From NCBI RefSeq assembly GCF_030272615.1, contig NC_081415.1, positions 417,661,757 through 417,725,756 of the forward strand: a DNA stretch of 64,000 bases, written 5' to 3'. Within the stretch, counting starts at the first letter, position 1, and every line of letters begins with the position of its first letter. The DNA comes from Cryptomeria japonica (taxonomy: Eukaryota > Streptophyta > Pinopsida > Cupressales > Cupressaceae). The notes under the pieces were generated by a model. The model worked only from the letters and a program-made list of their open reading frames with translations. It did not search any database and was not told the DNA's origin. Both the position numbers and the translations under genes were made by a program. Positions 45,678 through 57,719 of the stretch are shown here, piece after piece.

Positions 45678-47463
45678 ATATGCTGATATGGATTCATGCT
45701 CTCTAGATGTTATTTTGCTATAGACATTACAAAATGGATGATATATGATTATTTTATGTTGCGTTCACCTGATAGATTAGCAAATGTAATGATTTCTTTT
45801 ATGTACATATTAACTTACTGATCATGTTTTATTATTCCATTCGATACTAACCCCATAAAAATAGATTCTTGTATGTATTATATGCTTTCTGAGTATCTTC
45901 TTGTGTGACTGTTTGTGGGGAGGATTGGCAACGTATCACTCCTTTGCAAGCACCCTACGTCATTGCGATATTTCATCCCCATCTACTTGTTGTACTTGCT
46001 TTATATATATGGTATATGCACATTTATGATGCTTTGGTTGCAGGTAAAGGCATTCAATTCCTCTCGGGTAACTGGGTGTGAGCGTGCCTCTCCCCAATGG
46101 CAATTTGTAGATGGAGATGTCATTAGTTCCCCTTCATACCTCTAGGTCTATGTGATAGCTCTTGTTCATGTGCATCGTCCTTGTGTTGTCACTCTTGTAT
46201 GACTGTCTTGGTGAGTTTGGTATTTGGTTCTGTTGTAGTTGTTGATCTTTTGATTTTCGTTAAATGTCTGTGTTTTGAGTCAAGAAAGTGAACACCTAAT
46301 CAAATAATGATGAAATTATTGATATTAAATTATCAAGTTGATTTTAATAATAATAATTATTGGAATATTATCATTATTATTATTAAGAGGATTAGATTAA
46401 GTGAAAGTAAAATTAAATTAAGTGTTGAGTTATAAATGGTTATTAAATAATAATAATAGATATTATTATTTTTATTCCTATTAATATTGAGTAAGCTATT
46501 AAGATGAAGAGTTGAATTTTAAATTAATATAAAGCAAAGGTGATAAAACAATGTAAATAAAATGCAATATGCATTTTGGGAGCAAAATAAATTCAACTTC
46601 TGTGAATGAAATTGAGACCAAAATCCCAACTATGGGGATTGTTTATTTTTATTTTATCCTCCTTGGGCATTCTCTGGGAAATTGCATTCGGAATTTTAGT
46701 TCAGAAATCCTAGCTGGGTGGATTTTGGCTTGGCAAATTGAAATTTTTGGAGGAGGATTGTGGCTGGAGGAAGAGGAGGAAGGAGATTTCCCAACTCCAA
46801 ACCCAATCCCTCTTAGCCATCACTCAGGGAAAGGTTGTAATTTGTTTCTCTTTCTCTTTCCTTGTTGAATTTTATGAAAAAGGAATGTGCAAATTGTTTG
46901 TAAAGAAATTTGTTTGGGGAAATAGTTAGTTGATAGGAAATCTAGAAATTGGGGGTATTTTAATTTTGTTTTGGGCATGCTTTCTTGGTTGCTCAAATGG
47001 GAAAATTCTCTGAAATTTTCATTTGTGCTTGTGAGTTGAATTTTGTAAAAAGTTGAGTTTTCTGTTTATGAATTTGGGGAAAAAGATTGTGCCCTAGTTC
47101 TGGAAAAAAAATTGGGCAGTTTAGATTCATATGTGCAAACCCATATTCCTATCTGTTATTGTAAATTTTTATTTTTCCTTTCATTCTCTAGAATGAAATT
47201 TTTAGGTTTGGGAAAATAAAATGGATATATGCAAATTCATATATACCTCTACTGAGAAATTATTTCTCAAGTAGAGATACACATAAATTTGCATATAATT
47301 TATATATTCTTTGTATACTGTGAAATTATTTTTGGGGATTTTGATTTATGTTGTGAAAAACATTTTAAAAAGATATATTCAACCAAACACCAATCTTTAC
47401 CATTAATAAAGTTAGTAATACCTTTTGTCAAAACAAGAAGTTGTTGGCCTCTTTGATAGATTC
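45678..47463 (+). mobile_element. Chromovirus B, 3' LTR segment 2
   Basis: It continues the B LTR exactly where segment 1 stopped (ATATGCTGATATGGATTCAT, compare 19510) and runs to GATTC at 47459-47463, where element D is inserted. The AAT tract near 46444 is short. Confidence 0.85.
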
Positions 47464-48741
47464 TGTAAAGCGGAAAAATCGAACCCTAGTCGTTCGCCCC
47501 TCCCCAACTCCGAGGAGGGAGAAGGGAGAGTCACTAGGGTTGATGGTTTTCACTTAGGAGGGACTTTACATTCAAAAGAGGGGTTGAAACCCACAAGATC
47601 CAATCCCACGCAATGCAAGATTGGATTCTATATGAGTTTCAAGGGTTGTGATAGCAAGGATACCCTCTTTTGTAAAGAATGTAGATGGAAAGATTGAACT
47701 AGGAATGCATAGAAAGTGAGAAAGATTCGCTTATAAACTGAGTTAGGGATATAGGATGAAGCTGCAGACCTGGAATTAGCAGTAAAATGTCGAGACAGCG
47801 CTGTCCTACAAATTTGAGCAAAAGTTGACGGGACGATGGCGCCCGGCGTGCACACGGTCCTCCGAAAAATCCGCGAAACGAAGGGGGATCTGTTCGTCTC
47901 TGCACAAGGATTCCAGATCTTCAATTTCAGCCGCGTACCTGCAACCTACACACAGAAAAGCGAAGATGATTGGGGGGTTAGGGATTAGGGGTTTGCCCTT
48001 AGGTCAAACCCCGGTTTTGGAATTAACCAAGAAATGAGAAATGTTGTAAATGTAATGTAAAACAAGTACTAATACCTTGTTGTAAGGATGTTTGTATCCT
48101 TATATGCGAAGGTATAGATGTTGTCGTTTGTTGTATGTTGTATTTTGTAGCATGTAATGTGTTGTAAGTGATATCCTCTTCAATGGTTGAATCCTTGTCT
48201 TGAATGCAACACTTAGCCTTGAATGGAGACTTAGAATGATCAATTGCTTGAAGGAATGCTTGAATGCTTGAATGCTTGAATGTTTGAATATCGTTTTCAT
48301 GTCTTGTACACATATGTCCTTCCCCCCTCAAATGGGAGAGGAAATGTAGTTTTTATACTTGCCAATTAGGGTTGATAGACTGATTTTCCCGACCTCAGGC
48401 CGACCAGGAAATGTTATTTTCCAATTTGCAAACAAAAAGGCCTGAAGTCCCATAGGAGACCGGGCCCAAAATAGGGCCAGGGACCAGGGCGTTGGGTGCC
48501 ATGGTCCTGGGGGACCAGGGCGCTGGATGCCCTAGTCCTGAAGGACCAGGGCGTTGGGCGCTCTGGTCCCACCTCCCGGGACAGCAGGGTGCAAGGAGGA
48601 TCAGGCCAGGGTGCTGGAAAAATGCAGTTTTTGGTGTCATGAGCAAGTTTTGGGGTCTCCATTCAGGTTTAGTGTTGCGTCGCCATCGTGAAGACCCAAA
48701 TGCGGTCGAAATTGCAAGTGTCACAATTTTAGGATGCTACA
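47464..48741 (-). mobile_element. Element D 3' LTR
   Basis: 1278 bp, reading TGTAAAGCGG...GGATGCTACA on the plus strand. It contains the GC-rich core at 47831-47860, a run of GAATGCTT repeats at about 48253-48292 (one more unit than the other LTR), a minus-strand TATAAAA near 48352, and three minisatellite units near 48480-48570. Confidence 0.9.
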
Positions 48742-48764
48742 TTTAGCCCCCACTTTAGCGGGAG
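48742..48764 (-). other. Polypurine tract of element D
   Basis: The minus strand reads CGCTAAAGTGGGGGCTAAA just before TGTAGCATCC, as in fragment F. Confidence 0.85.
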
Positions 48765-49487
48765 TATAAGCATACACTCATACTTCCGGTAAAGTACAAG
48801 GAAACAACATTGAAAAACTTTCACCACATCAAGGAGGCAAGATACACCAAGCCCCCAGTGGACTAAGGATCTTACGACTTCGATTGACAAGGTAAAAGGG
48901 AAGATCATGAGGGAGAACCATGACTGTCAGTAGCAAGGTTCCCTCACTATGAGTCATGCAAGAAAGATATCAAAAATTTTCAAGGCAAAGCTAAATTTGT
49001 CAAGAAATTTTCAAGTATCTTGAAAAGATATGAACGGGATGTATGCCCCCCTACGTTAAAGTGATCGCACACGCCTCACTGGGGGTGATTGCTTTAAGGT
49101 AGTGATACATATAGGAAAATGAAAAAGGGAAAGGAGCACGTTATCACAAGGATTTAGCCCCCAAGTGTGAGATAAGCCCAAGGATAATAGACACAAAACA
49201 CAAAGCACGAGGTGACTTCGCTTTCCTTGGGGTCAATATGTTGTATGATAGTTCATGTATATCATATGTATGTATGCATAATTTTTCTTCATTCCCCAAT
49301 CAAGGAAGGTCACCTAGAAGAAGGGAACACATGTGTCTTTTGAGTCAACATGAGAGAGATCGAGAGATCTCAATGCTTTGCATCGTCCTCAAGTAGACAA
49401 CGCTAAGGACAACAAATAGAAGAATGAGAATAACACATAGAAGAAGTAACAAAAGAGAGGGGGAGAGAATCTGCTATGCTAATGTAA
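48765..49487. other. Element D 3' untranslated region
   Basis: Non-coding sequence between the polyprotein stop and the purine tract. The part nearest the gene matches the E tail at 63565-63840, and the rest matches the end of the window. Confidence 0.75.
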
Positions 49488-52400
49488 CTAGTCTAGCACG
49501 TCATCTACCCCCCGATCTTGCTGATCAATGTTTCGGGAAGGCAGGGAACACACTAGAGGAGGAACATCCAACACAGCAGATGGAGCTATCACAAGATCCA
49601 AACAAGGGCTATGTTCATATCCCAAGCCGCGGTGTTCTTGTCTAGGAGCTAGGATAAGTGCTTTAGAAAATTCATTAGATAAATGGTTATCAATATCAAC
49701 AAGTTCATATTCACTATCAAAATGAACAGGAGAAGTAGCATTTTCATCATGAATAACATTTTCATCTATATCATCATCAAGATTTATAAAAATAGGATCT
49801 TTAACTCGCACAGGATCAAGACCATCATGCATCTTATGTTTAGGAGATTTCGGCTCAATCATCGGCTGAGGAGAAAATGGAATAATGCTTGTTGAAGGTG
49901 CTTTTGGGGATTGCAAAGTTTGCGCTCTAAGATGACGCTTTCGCCGGTGTTCACGTGCAGAACGATTTCGTCTAGTCTTAGTAGGAAGTTGAGAAGATCG
50001 AGGAGGAGGAATGTTCTCATCCTTATCACTTGGGTGTTTAGGTTGTGGTCTCTTAGGCTGAACAATAGGAGAAGAGGAAGGTCTCTTCTCTCCATAAGAG
50101 GAAGGAGGAGGAACTGCTCCATATAAAGGAGGAATATTTGGTTTTGGAAGGAGACCAAGTCCATCATGATGAGGAGGGATAGGTCTACTTTTAGGAAGTT
50201 TATTAATCATAGGCATAGTCACATCCATAGGGATGGGTTGGGAATCTTCTTGAGGAAAGACATTAGTTTTATCTTTCAAAGGAAGAACTTCCTTCTCAAG
50301 AATGATAGGAATGTCAAGTTTGGGTGTTCTAGGTTTACTTAGAGATAGGATCATATCTGTTTTCCACTTTTGATAAGATTTGAAAAGATGATCACTTCGC
50401 GGAGGAAGAGATTGGAATTGTTTAGGCCAAAAGTAATCAATAGGAACGCTAGAAGTTCTTTCAGCTGGTTTAAAGAGACTATGATTGACAGTAACTTCAC
50501 CATTATGGGGAAATTTTAAACACTTGTGAATAGGAGAAGCGATAGCTTTCATGGAAGATAGCCAAGGATAGCCAAGCTTCACATGAAATTGTTCGGAAGA
50601 TGGAATAATAGCAAAGTTCACATCAAGGGATTTGTTACGGACCTCAATAGGTAATGTAATAGAACCAATTGTAGGAGAAGAAAATGCATCAAATAGTTTC
50701 ACAACCACATCTGTTTTGTCATAGATAACTTGATTCAATTGCAAAGTAAAAAGAAATTCTTCAGTAATGACATTAACCATACAAGAAGGATCAATAAGCA
50801 CTCCACGGCAAGGTGTATTCTTGACTTTTGCAACTATATATAAAGGACCATCAGGTGCCTTGATAGTTTCACTGGAATCAAATGTGATGGAAGGTTCTTT
50901 AGGGATTTTCTGTTGCTCCACAAAGTTAAGCACATTCGGAGTCATAGACACAAGATCATCAGGTGAGACAGAGGAATCAGTAGTATCAATCGCATTAGAG
51001 GTATGAGAAGGTAATGGATCAGTGAAAATCTGAAGATTTTGGTTAGGAGGAGCTACAGATGTATTGCCTTTATCATTCACACCAGAAACAGAGATAGTAT
51101 CTTATAGGAGGAAGAGTAAGCACATTTTGTTCCAATAACTTATTCATAATACTATGCAATGATTCATTCAAAGGAGTAAACTTTCTTTCTTTCTTGAAAA
51201 ACTTAGAAATAGGAGACACACCTGATGCTGCATTCACATTGTTGTTGATGATGTTTTCATTGAATTTAATGGACTCTCTGTTCGGTTTAAACTTCCCAAA
51301 TGGTTGTTGACTACTATCACCCTTATCACTCGGAGTCATAGGATGTGATTGTTCCATTTGACTCACAGTCAGTTGATAATTGTGAAGAGTTGCGCACAAC
51401 TGTTGGAAAGAAGTAAACTCAGAAAACATGAGTTTTTCTCTAATATCTTTTTGTAAATTAGAAATAAAGATTCTTTGAATATCATTGTTAGGCACTGGAA
51501 AAGAAATTTGAGCATACAAATGCTTATATCTACCAATGAAATCAGTCACTTTTTCTTTAACACCTTGTTTACAATGCATTAAATCAATCAAAGTAACTTT
51601 AGGACTTATATTGTTTTGAAATTGTTGAATGAAAGCATTTGCAAGTTGTTCGAAAGAAGTAATAGAATAGCAAGGCAACGAGCAATACCATTGTAGGGCT
51701 TTGTCTCTTAATGTTCTAGTAAACAATTTTGCAAGCAACCTTTGGTCATAAGAAAAATCAGTACATATTGTTTGAAAGGTCTTAACATGTGTTAGAGGAT
51801 CACCCTTACCATTATAAAGCTCCAAATGCAGAATTTCAACATGTTTAGGGGGAATAGCTCGAACAATGTCAAGAGAAAGTGGACTCGCAACATCAAATGT
51901 GGGCACACTAAACTTAGATTGATTCATAGAGGCAATTTGTTGCTGTAAAGAAGAGACAGTTTGTGCAAGATTGTTAATGGTCGCTTCAGTCGAAGAGTTC
52001 ATATTTGACGTGTTAGATTGTGATGGAGGTGTTATGTTATTGAAAGAAGGTAGAGAATAAGGTGGTGGGACACTATGATAGTTAGTCATAGGAGATGATT
52101 GGACAGGAGGAAGACTACAAGGAGGAATCGAATGATTAAACGAGTTGCCCCCTTGCGTCATGTTCATTTGTGGTGATATAATAGGAACACTCATTGAAGG
52201 AATGAATGAAGAAGTTGGATTGAATGAAGGAAGAGGGTTAATTGAAGAAGAAGGATTGCCCCCATGATTAGTGATCATAGGAGGAATGTCTTGTGTTGAA
52301 GTAGTCATTATGTTTGATGTAAAAGTAGGTATACTAGCAATAGGAGTCGTCAAAGGAATAGAATGATTGTCTTGAGTAGGAGGTTGTGTATAACCTAAGG

Positions 52401-52782
52401 TTTCAGCACAACTTTTCATAGGCATCACATTTGAATCCACAATGTGTGCAATACCACGCAAAATATCAATTCCATTCTTATCACTTTGAAGCATACATTT
52501 TAGACCCTCAATTAAAGGAAGAGCTTGACTATCAGGGTATTCTTGAGACATCCACTATCGAAAATCATCAAATTGGTTATCCAATTTTGAAAGTTGTTCT
52601 ATAGAAACCTCATGGAGAGCTTCTTCATCATTAAGAGGATTAGAGGAATTACCCATGTCCTTGTTGAAAAGGCCATTCAAATTAGGTTCCATCTCCTCAG
52701 TGATTAAACCTTGGAAGGACTTAATTCTAAGGCTTCGTCTAACGGGAATAGTGTAAGTAGGACTTATTGTTGTAAAACTCAT
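49488..52782 (-). pseudogene. Element D Gag plus protease-like polyprotein
   Basis: Starts at 52782 (MSFTTISPTYTIPVRRSLRI). One TAG at 52552-52554 replaces a Gln that E retains. A Gag capsid domain covers about 51800-51350 (LELYNGKGDPLTHVKTFQ, FTRTLRDKALQWYCSL, VTDFIGRYKHLYAQI). At about 51100 roughly 138 bp present in E is deleted, removing the zinc knuckle and shifting frame. The second frame (51080-49488) has a retropepsin-like fold with LIDPSCMVNVI, where the D-T/S-G signature is lost, and LGYPWLSSMKAI. A Pro-rich region and a basic tract (RRNRSAREHRRKRHLRAQ) precede the end GVDDVLD. There is no RT or integrase. Confidence 0.9.
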
Positions 52783-52910
52783 GCACTAAAGAAAGAGAGA
52801 AGATTTTGAATTTTAGAAGTAGAAAATTTCAGTAAAACCAGCCAATCTTCTAGATTTAAGCTGTTAAATACAATCAGGACAATCTCCCGAAATTTCGAAA
52901 AAAATGTCTG

Positions 52911-52940
52911 GGACCGTGGCACTCGGGGTGCACACGGTCC
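52911..52940 (-). repeat. GC-rich core, leader orientation (D copy 2)
   Basis: Counterpart of 59971-60001. It retains GGACCGTGTGCACCCCGAG in element sense. Confidence 0.85.
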
Positions 52941-53532
52941 TCGCAACTTTTTTTGAAATTTGTAGGGATGAAAGTTATGATGATTTTACAGCTAACCTGA
53001 AAAAATTGAGTGATTTTACGATCCGTAGATAGGCCAAATTAAAGTTGCAATCTCAAAATTGAACCCTACCAAGATTGTCGAAAAATGCAAAATTTGAATT
53101 TTGAAAAAGAGAGGGAAACTGAAATTTTGAATTTTATGATTTTAGAGGGAATACCAAAAGCAATGCAAGTTTTGAAATTTGAAAGTTGACTCAATTTCAC
53201 GCAAAATTCAATTCTGAAAGCGGAAATCAAAGTTGTTGTAATTAAGCACTTAATTTCAAAAGTCACAAATTGCAAAAATTTGAATAAATCACTGAAATTT
53301 CGAATGAATGATAACACACTTTTCAGATTTAGGACTGTAAGAAACACAATTTTGACACAAATTTCAATTTCAACAATTTTTGAATGACTAGAAGCCTCAA
53401 TCCAAGCAATCACTAGACCAACTTTGACTGTAATTTTGAAGGTGTTAAAATTGATAAAATCAACCAAAATTCTGGATTTTAGCAGGAAAATACAGTAAGA
53501 TCTCGCTCCCGAAATTTCAAAAAAAACGTCGG

Positions 53533-53562
53533 GGACGATGGCGCTCGGAGTGCACACGGTCC
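53533..53562 (-). repeat. GC-rich core, leader orientation (D copy 1)
   Basis: Counterpart of 59352-59381 on the minus strand, with the same flanks in element sense. Confidence 0.85.
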
Positions 53563-53942
53563 TCGCAACTTTTTTCCAAATTTTCAGGGATGAAAGATAT
53601 TATGATTTTATTGCGGAATCCAAAGTTACAGCTGATTTGGAGATGTTTTGATCAGTGAAATTGTCGGACAAAGGTTGAATCAAGAGGGTTTCAAAAATCA
53701 GGGTTTTGACACTTAACCACTTAATTTTCAAAATCAAAGCACAAATATGAATTGATAATTTGTAATAGAAGGGCAGATCTGAAACAAGCATCAACAATTA
53801 AACATTTCACAAGTTTAATTACTTAAAAAGAAAATTTAGGGTTTTTATGCAATTAACCTCTAAAATTTTGCAAAAGATCAAACATGGAAATGTAATCAAG
53901 GAATCCAATTTTCAGATCTAACTATGAATAATCAGAAAGGAT

Positions 53943-53961
53943 GTTCACGTCGGGTTCACCA
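53943..53961 (-). other. Primer binding site of element D (tRNA-Trp type)
   Basis: The minus strand reads TGGTGAACCCGACGTGAAC, 3 bases from the LTR end. It is complementary to the 3' end of plant tRNA-Trp for about 17 bases. Confidence 0.78.
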
Positions 53962-53964
53962 AAA

Positions 53965-55203
53965 TGTAAAGCGGAAAAATCGAACCCTAGTCGTTCTCCC
54001 CTCCCCAACTCCGAGGAGGGAGAAGGGAGAGTCACTAGGGTTGATGGTTTTCACTTAGGAGGGACTTTACATTCAAAAGAGGGGTTGAAACCCACAAGAT
54101 CCAATCCCACGCAATGCAAGATTGGATTCTATATGAGTTTCAAGGGTTGTGATAGCAAGGATACCCTCTTTTGTAAAGAATGTAGATGGAAAGATTGAAC
54201 TAGGAATGCATAGAAAGTGAGAAAGATTCGCTTATAAACTGAGTTAGGGATATAGGATGAAGCTGCGAACCTGGAATTAGCAGTAAAATGTCGAGACGAC
54301 GCTGTCTTGCAAATTTGAGCAAAAGTTGACGGGACGATGGCACCCGGCGTGCACACGGTCCTCCGAAAAATCCGCGAAACGAAGGGGGATCTGTTCGTCT
54401 CTGCACAAGGATTCCAGATCTTCAATTTCAGCCGCGTACCTGCAACCTACACACAGAAAAGCGAAGACGATTGGGGGGTTAGGGATTAGGGGTTTACCCT
54501 TAGGTCAAACCCCGGTTTTGGAATTAACCAAGAAATGAGAAATGTTGTAAATGTAATGTAAAACAAGTACTAATACCTTGTTGTAAGGATGTTTGTATCC
54601 TTATATGCGAAGGTATAGATGTTGTTGTTTGTTGTATGTTGTATGTTGTAGCATGTAATGTGTTGTAAGTGATCTCCTCTTCAATGGTTGAATCCTTGTC
54701 TTGAATGCAACACTTAGCCTTGAATGGAGACTTAGAATGATCAATTGCTTGAAGGAATGCTTGAATGCTTGAATGTTTGAATATCATTTTCACGTCTTGT
54801 ACACATATGTCCTTCCCCCCTCAAATGGGAGAGGAAATGTAGTTTTTATACTTGCCAATTAGGGTTGATAGACTGATTTTCCCGACCTTAGGCCGACCAG
54901 GAAATGTTATTTTCCAATTTGCAAACAAAAAGGCCCGAAGTCCCATAGGAGACCGGGCCCAAAATAGGGCCAGGGACCAGGGCGCTGGGCGCCATGGTCT
55001 TGGGGGACCAGGGCACTGGGCGCTCTGGTCCCACCTCCCGGGACAGCAAGGTGCAAGGAGGATCGGGCCAGGGTGCTGGAAAAATGCAGTTTTTGGTGTC
55101 ATGAGCAAGTTTCGGGGTCTCCATTCAGGTTTAGTGTTGCGTCGCCATCGTGAAGACCCAAATGCGGTCGAAATTGCAAGTGTCACAATTTTAGGACGCT
55201 ACA
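53965..55203 (-). mobile_element. Element D 5' LTR
   Basis: 1239 bp, nearly identical to 47464-48741. The GC-rich core is at 54332-54362, there are only two minisatellite units (about 54975-55035), and the GAATGCTT run is one unit shorter. Confidence 0.9.
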
Positions 55204-55208
55204 GATTC

Positions 55209-57645
55209 ATACATATTCATCCATAATTTTTTCACCAGATCAAATTTACTCGATCTCTCCAATTAGATCTTGGAAAACTTGGTTATCTCTAACATATCCA
55301 AAATTTAGTAGGATCCAATGCTTGGTTTGTGAGATATGGCCCCTGCACCGAGACTAGTTAATCCAGCTACCATATTAAAGATATATTATGAACTTCAAAG
55401 AATAAAATTCAAAATTTGATACATTAAAAATAAATGAGGAAGATAGACAAATGAGACAAAACAAAAACTTGCAAACCAATATTAAAGAACTTACAGTTGT
55501 AAATTGTGTGTTTTCAGCATGTGGTATATGGCTCCTTCCTTTAAGTTCGTTTGCTGAAATTGTATGGGCACTTCCTTATTTTTGCACAAGTGTGCAATGA
55601 AACACAGTATATGTCTATATGTCTCTTGTTGAGTCATTTTGTCTTCTGTCTTGTATAGGGAAGCAACATGTTCCTTGCTGCCCCCTTTTTGTTCCTTTAT
55701 GCTAAGTCAAGTTGTAACTTGTGTTTTGATAACTGGGGATCCGTAACATTGTAATGTTGTCATGTGAACTAGACAAGTAATGTACATGTTGGATTATAAG
55801 TTTTGGCATTTTATATGCTCCCTCATGAGGACCCATGCCACGAGGTATATTTATTTTGACTGTCCATGAGGTACATGTTGTTTTACTATGTTTCACTATA
55901 CTCTTGTGGGTTTGATTTTGTTGCATTTGTTTGTGGTTTTGGTGATTGTTGAGCCTCCTGTGTGATTGAGTCCATGTAGAGGAGTGGGCTCTCCTACATA
56001 CCAATGGTCATGAGAGTTGTCCTTCATGAGGTTCCTTGCAAGGATGCATGGAATACAGGCCCTTGGATGCACAAGAGTTTTCTTATGTATAATTAAGTGA
56101 TAACTAAATAAATGAATGGGAAAAGGGCAGTTAGGAACTAAAAAGATAAGAAAAGAACTCTTGATGCCTCATGATGTAGCCCATGAGCATATGCATGAGA
56201 AGACCATGGAGATGGTAAGCTGAATCTCCCTTGGAAACTCTTAGAGGTTGAAATGGCTCAGCATGCCTAGGCTAGATGCCTCTTGTTACTTGTTTTCTTT
56301 TGGCATGCAATGACACTCCTCCTGTATGAGTCTCATATGTTGCATCATTGTGGTTATTTGTATTTATATCCTCCGGTAATCTGTGTGTTGTTTTCATGTT
56401 ATATGTTGAGTGTTCCAACTATATGTGGTATTGTTATAGTAGAGTATCATTCTAGTCTAGTGCTTATGAGGGGAACCCAGTGACATCTCCCAGCTTGGGG
56501 GGTGGAATCTTTTTGGTTTCACATTTGGTTGGGTGGTTGGAGCTTTGTCGGCATTGGGTTTTCCATTCTTGATGTTGATTATTCGTCTTCTTCATGGTTG
56601 GAGTTCAGTCTATATTCTAGATTCATGGAGTAGCTAGTCTTGATCATTCTTGCATACTTATATGTTTTAGTTTATTCAGTTGGATATGTTATAGTTAATT
56701 GACCTCTTGGTCACTATTGTATACACTCATGATGTACTCTTGTATGTTGTTCATCATTATAACTCATTGAGAGTCAAATAGCGAGAAACGTTATTGTAAT
56801 TTGATGAAGCCATGTAATAGTTGAAGTACTTGTACTCTTGATATGTAAGTAGATTTCAGTTGGATCTTTACCAGTGAGAATTTGAGATGTAATTAATGTA
56901 CAATCACTTCCTTATGGTGTAAGAAGAAAACTATGAGAACTTAGAGATGTAAAATGTGTTTGGTGTATCTTCATTTGCTTAAGTGTACCTTAGGGATTAT
57001 TTACTACAACATGTATTTCATGGACGCTGATAGTGAAATTAAAACCAACATTTTATCATACTTAAAATTAAAATTTTACCTTCATTTGAGATCTACCTAT
57101 GCATGTAATAAAAGAAAACACTCTAAACCTATAAGACAACCTTTAAACATGGATGAATGAAATCAAATCCATTAGGGTAGAAATCTACCCCTTTATAACA
57201 ACTTACCTAAACAACATTAAAAGATCAACCACTTGTTAAGGAAGCCTTAGTAAGCTTCTTGACCATTTATATTCTCTTTAAGACAATATTTAGCCTGAAT
57301 TTAACCATAATCTAGTATAAGGCAATGACCTATGCTCTTATATTAATTAATAATTAACCCTCTTGAACATCCTCAAACATACCCTATACCTTGGGGTATA
57401 ATGCCCTTCAATGCATCAAATATTGGTTAGCATATTTTTGTGGAGGCGCGTAGTGACACCAATTACCCTGGGGAAAATTATAGAACAACTTATGGCATCA
57501 TAGGTTTACCTCATTTGAAAGTCATATCCTCTACATAATTGATGGTTATGTTTACTAGGATTGCTTTTTGTAATGTAATCAACACCTAGTGTTAAGCAAA
57601 AGACACAGTTAGAATTCCTTGGGGTTGTTGGCGGGTCACTTCACA
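55209..57645 (+). mobile_element. Chromovirus B, 3' LTR segment 3
   Basis: It resumes the B LTR (ATACATATTCATCCATAAT, compare 21290) and ends GGGTCACTTCACA at 57645. The 5 bases outside the two B LTR ends are CGGTC (19408-19412) and CAGTT (57646-57650). They could be one decayed duplication, since both differences are transitions, but this is uncertain. Confidence 0.82.
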
Positions 57646-57719
57646 CAGTTGGAAACCAATAACACTGAGAGGGGGGGAGGGGTCAATCAGTGTTATACCA
57701 GAATAGTAGATTTTAGCTT
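57646..57719. other. Short unassigned spacer with a hairpin
   Basis: 74 bp between elements B and E. It contains AACACTGA (57661-57668) and TCAGTGTT (57687-57694) as a perfect 8-bp inverted repeat around a G-rich loop. It may be the edge of an older element. I cannot assign it. Confidence 0.5.

Larger units (their letters stand above)
52783..53942 (-). other. Element D leader with two GC-core modules
   Basis: A 1.16-kb untranslated leader between primer site and Gag. It is A/T-rich and full of AAATTT-type words, except for two GC-rich cores at 52911-52940 and 53533-53562. Each is embedded in a ~150-bp module homologous to part of the C LTR. The open frame at 53066-53557 is low-complexity and has a diverged counterpart in E at 59183-59845. 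It shows no domain. Confidence 0.8.
47464..55203 (-). mobile_element. LTR retrotransposon D, nested in the B 3' LTR
   Basis: A complete 7740-bp element with target duplication GATTC (47459-47463 and 55204-55208). Its LTRs are 47464-48741 and 53965-55203. By eye they are nearly identical apart from small length differences in short repeats, so the insertion is fairly young. It has a tRNA-Trp-type primer site, a long leader, a Gag/protease-like polyprotein and a purine tract, but no RT, RNase H or integrase. Confidence 0.92.

Noticed and set aside
53066-53557. 163-codon frame in the D leader (and 220 codons at 59183-59845 in E)
   Set aside because: Low-complexity Phe/Lys/Ile-rich translation of AT-rich sequence, no domain, and it spans the GC-core modules. 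An upstream small ORF is not excluded but not supported.
19408-57650. Clean target-site duplication for element B
   Set aside because: CGGTC and CAGTT differ at two of five positions, and the right flank does not visibly continue the copia gene, so the site is left undecided.
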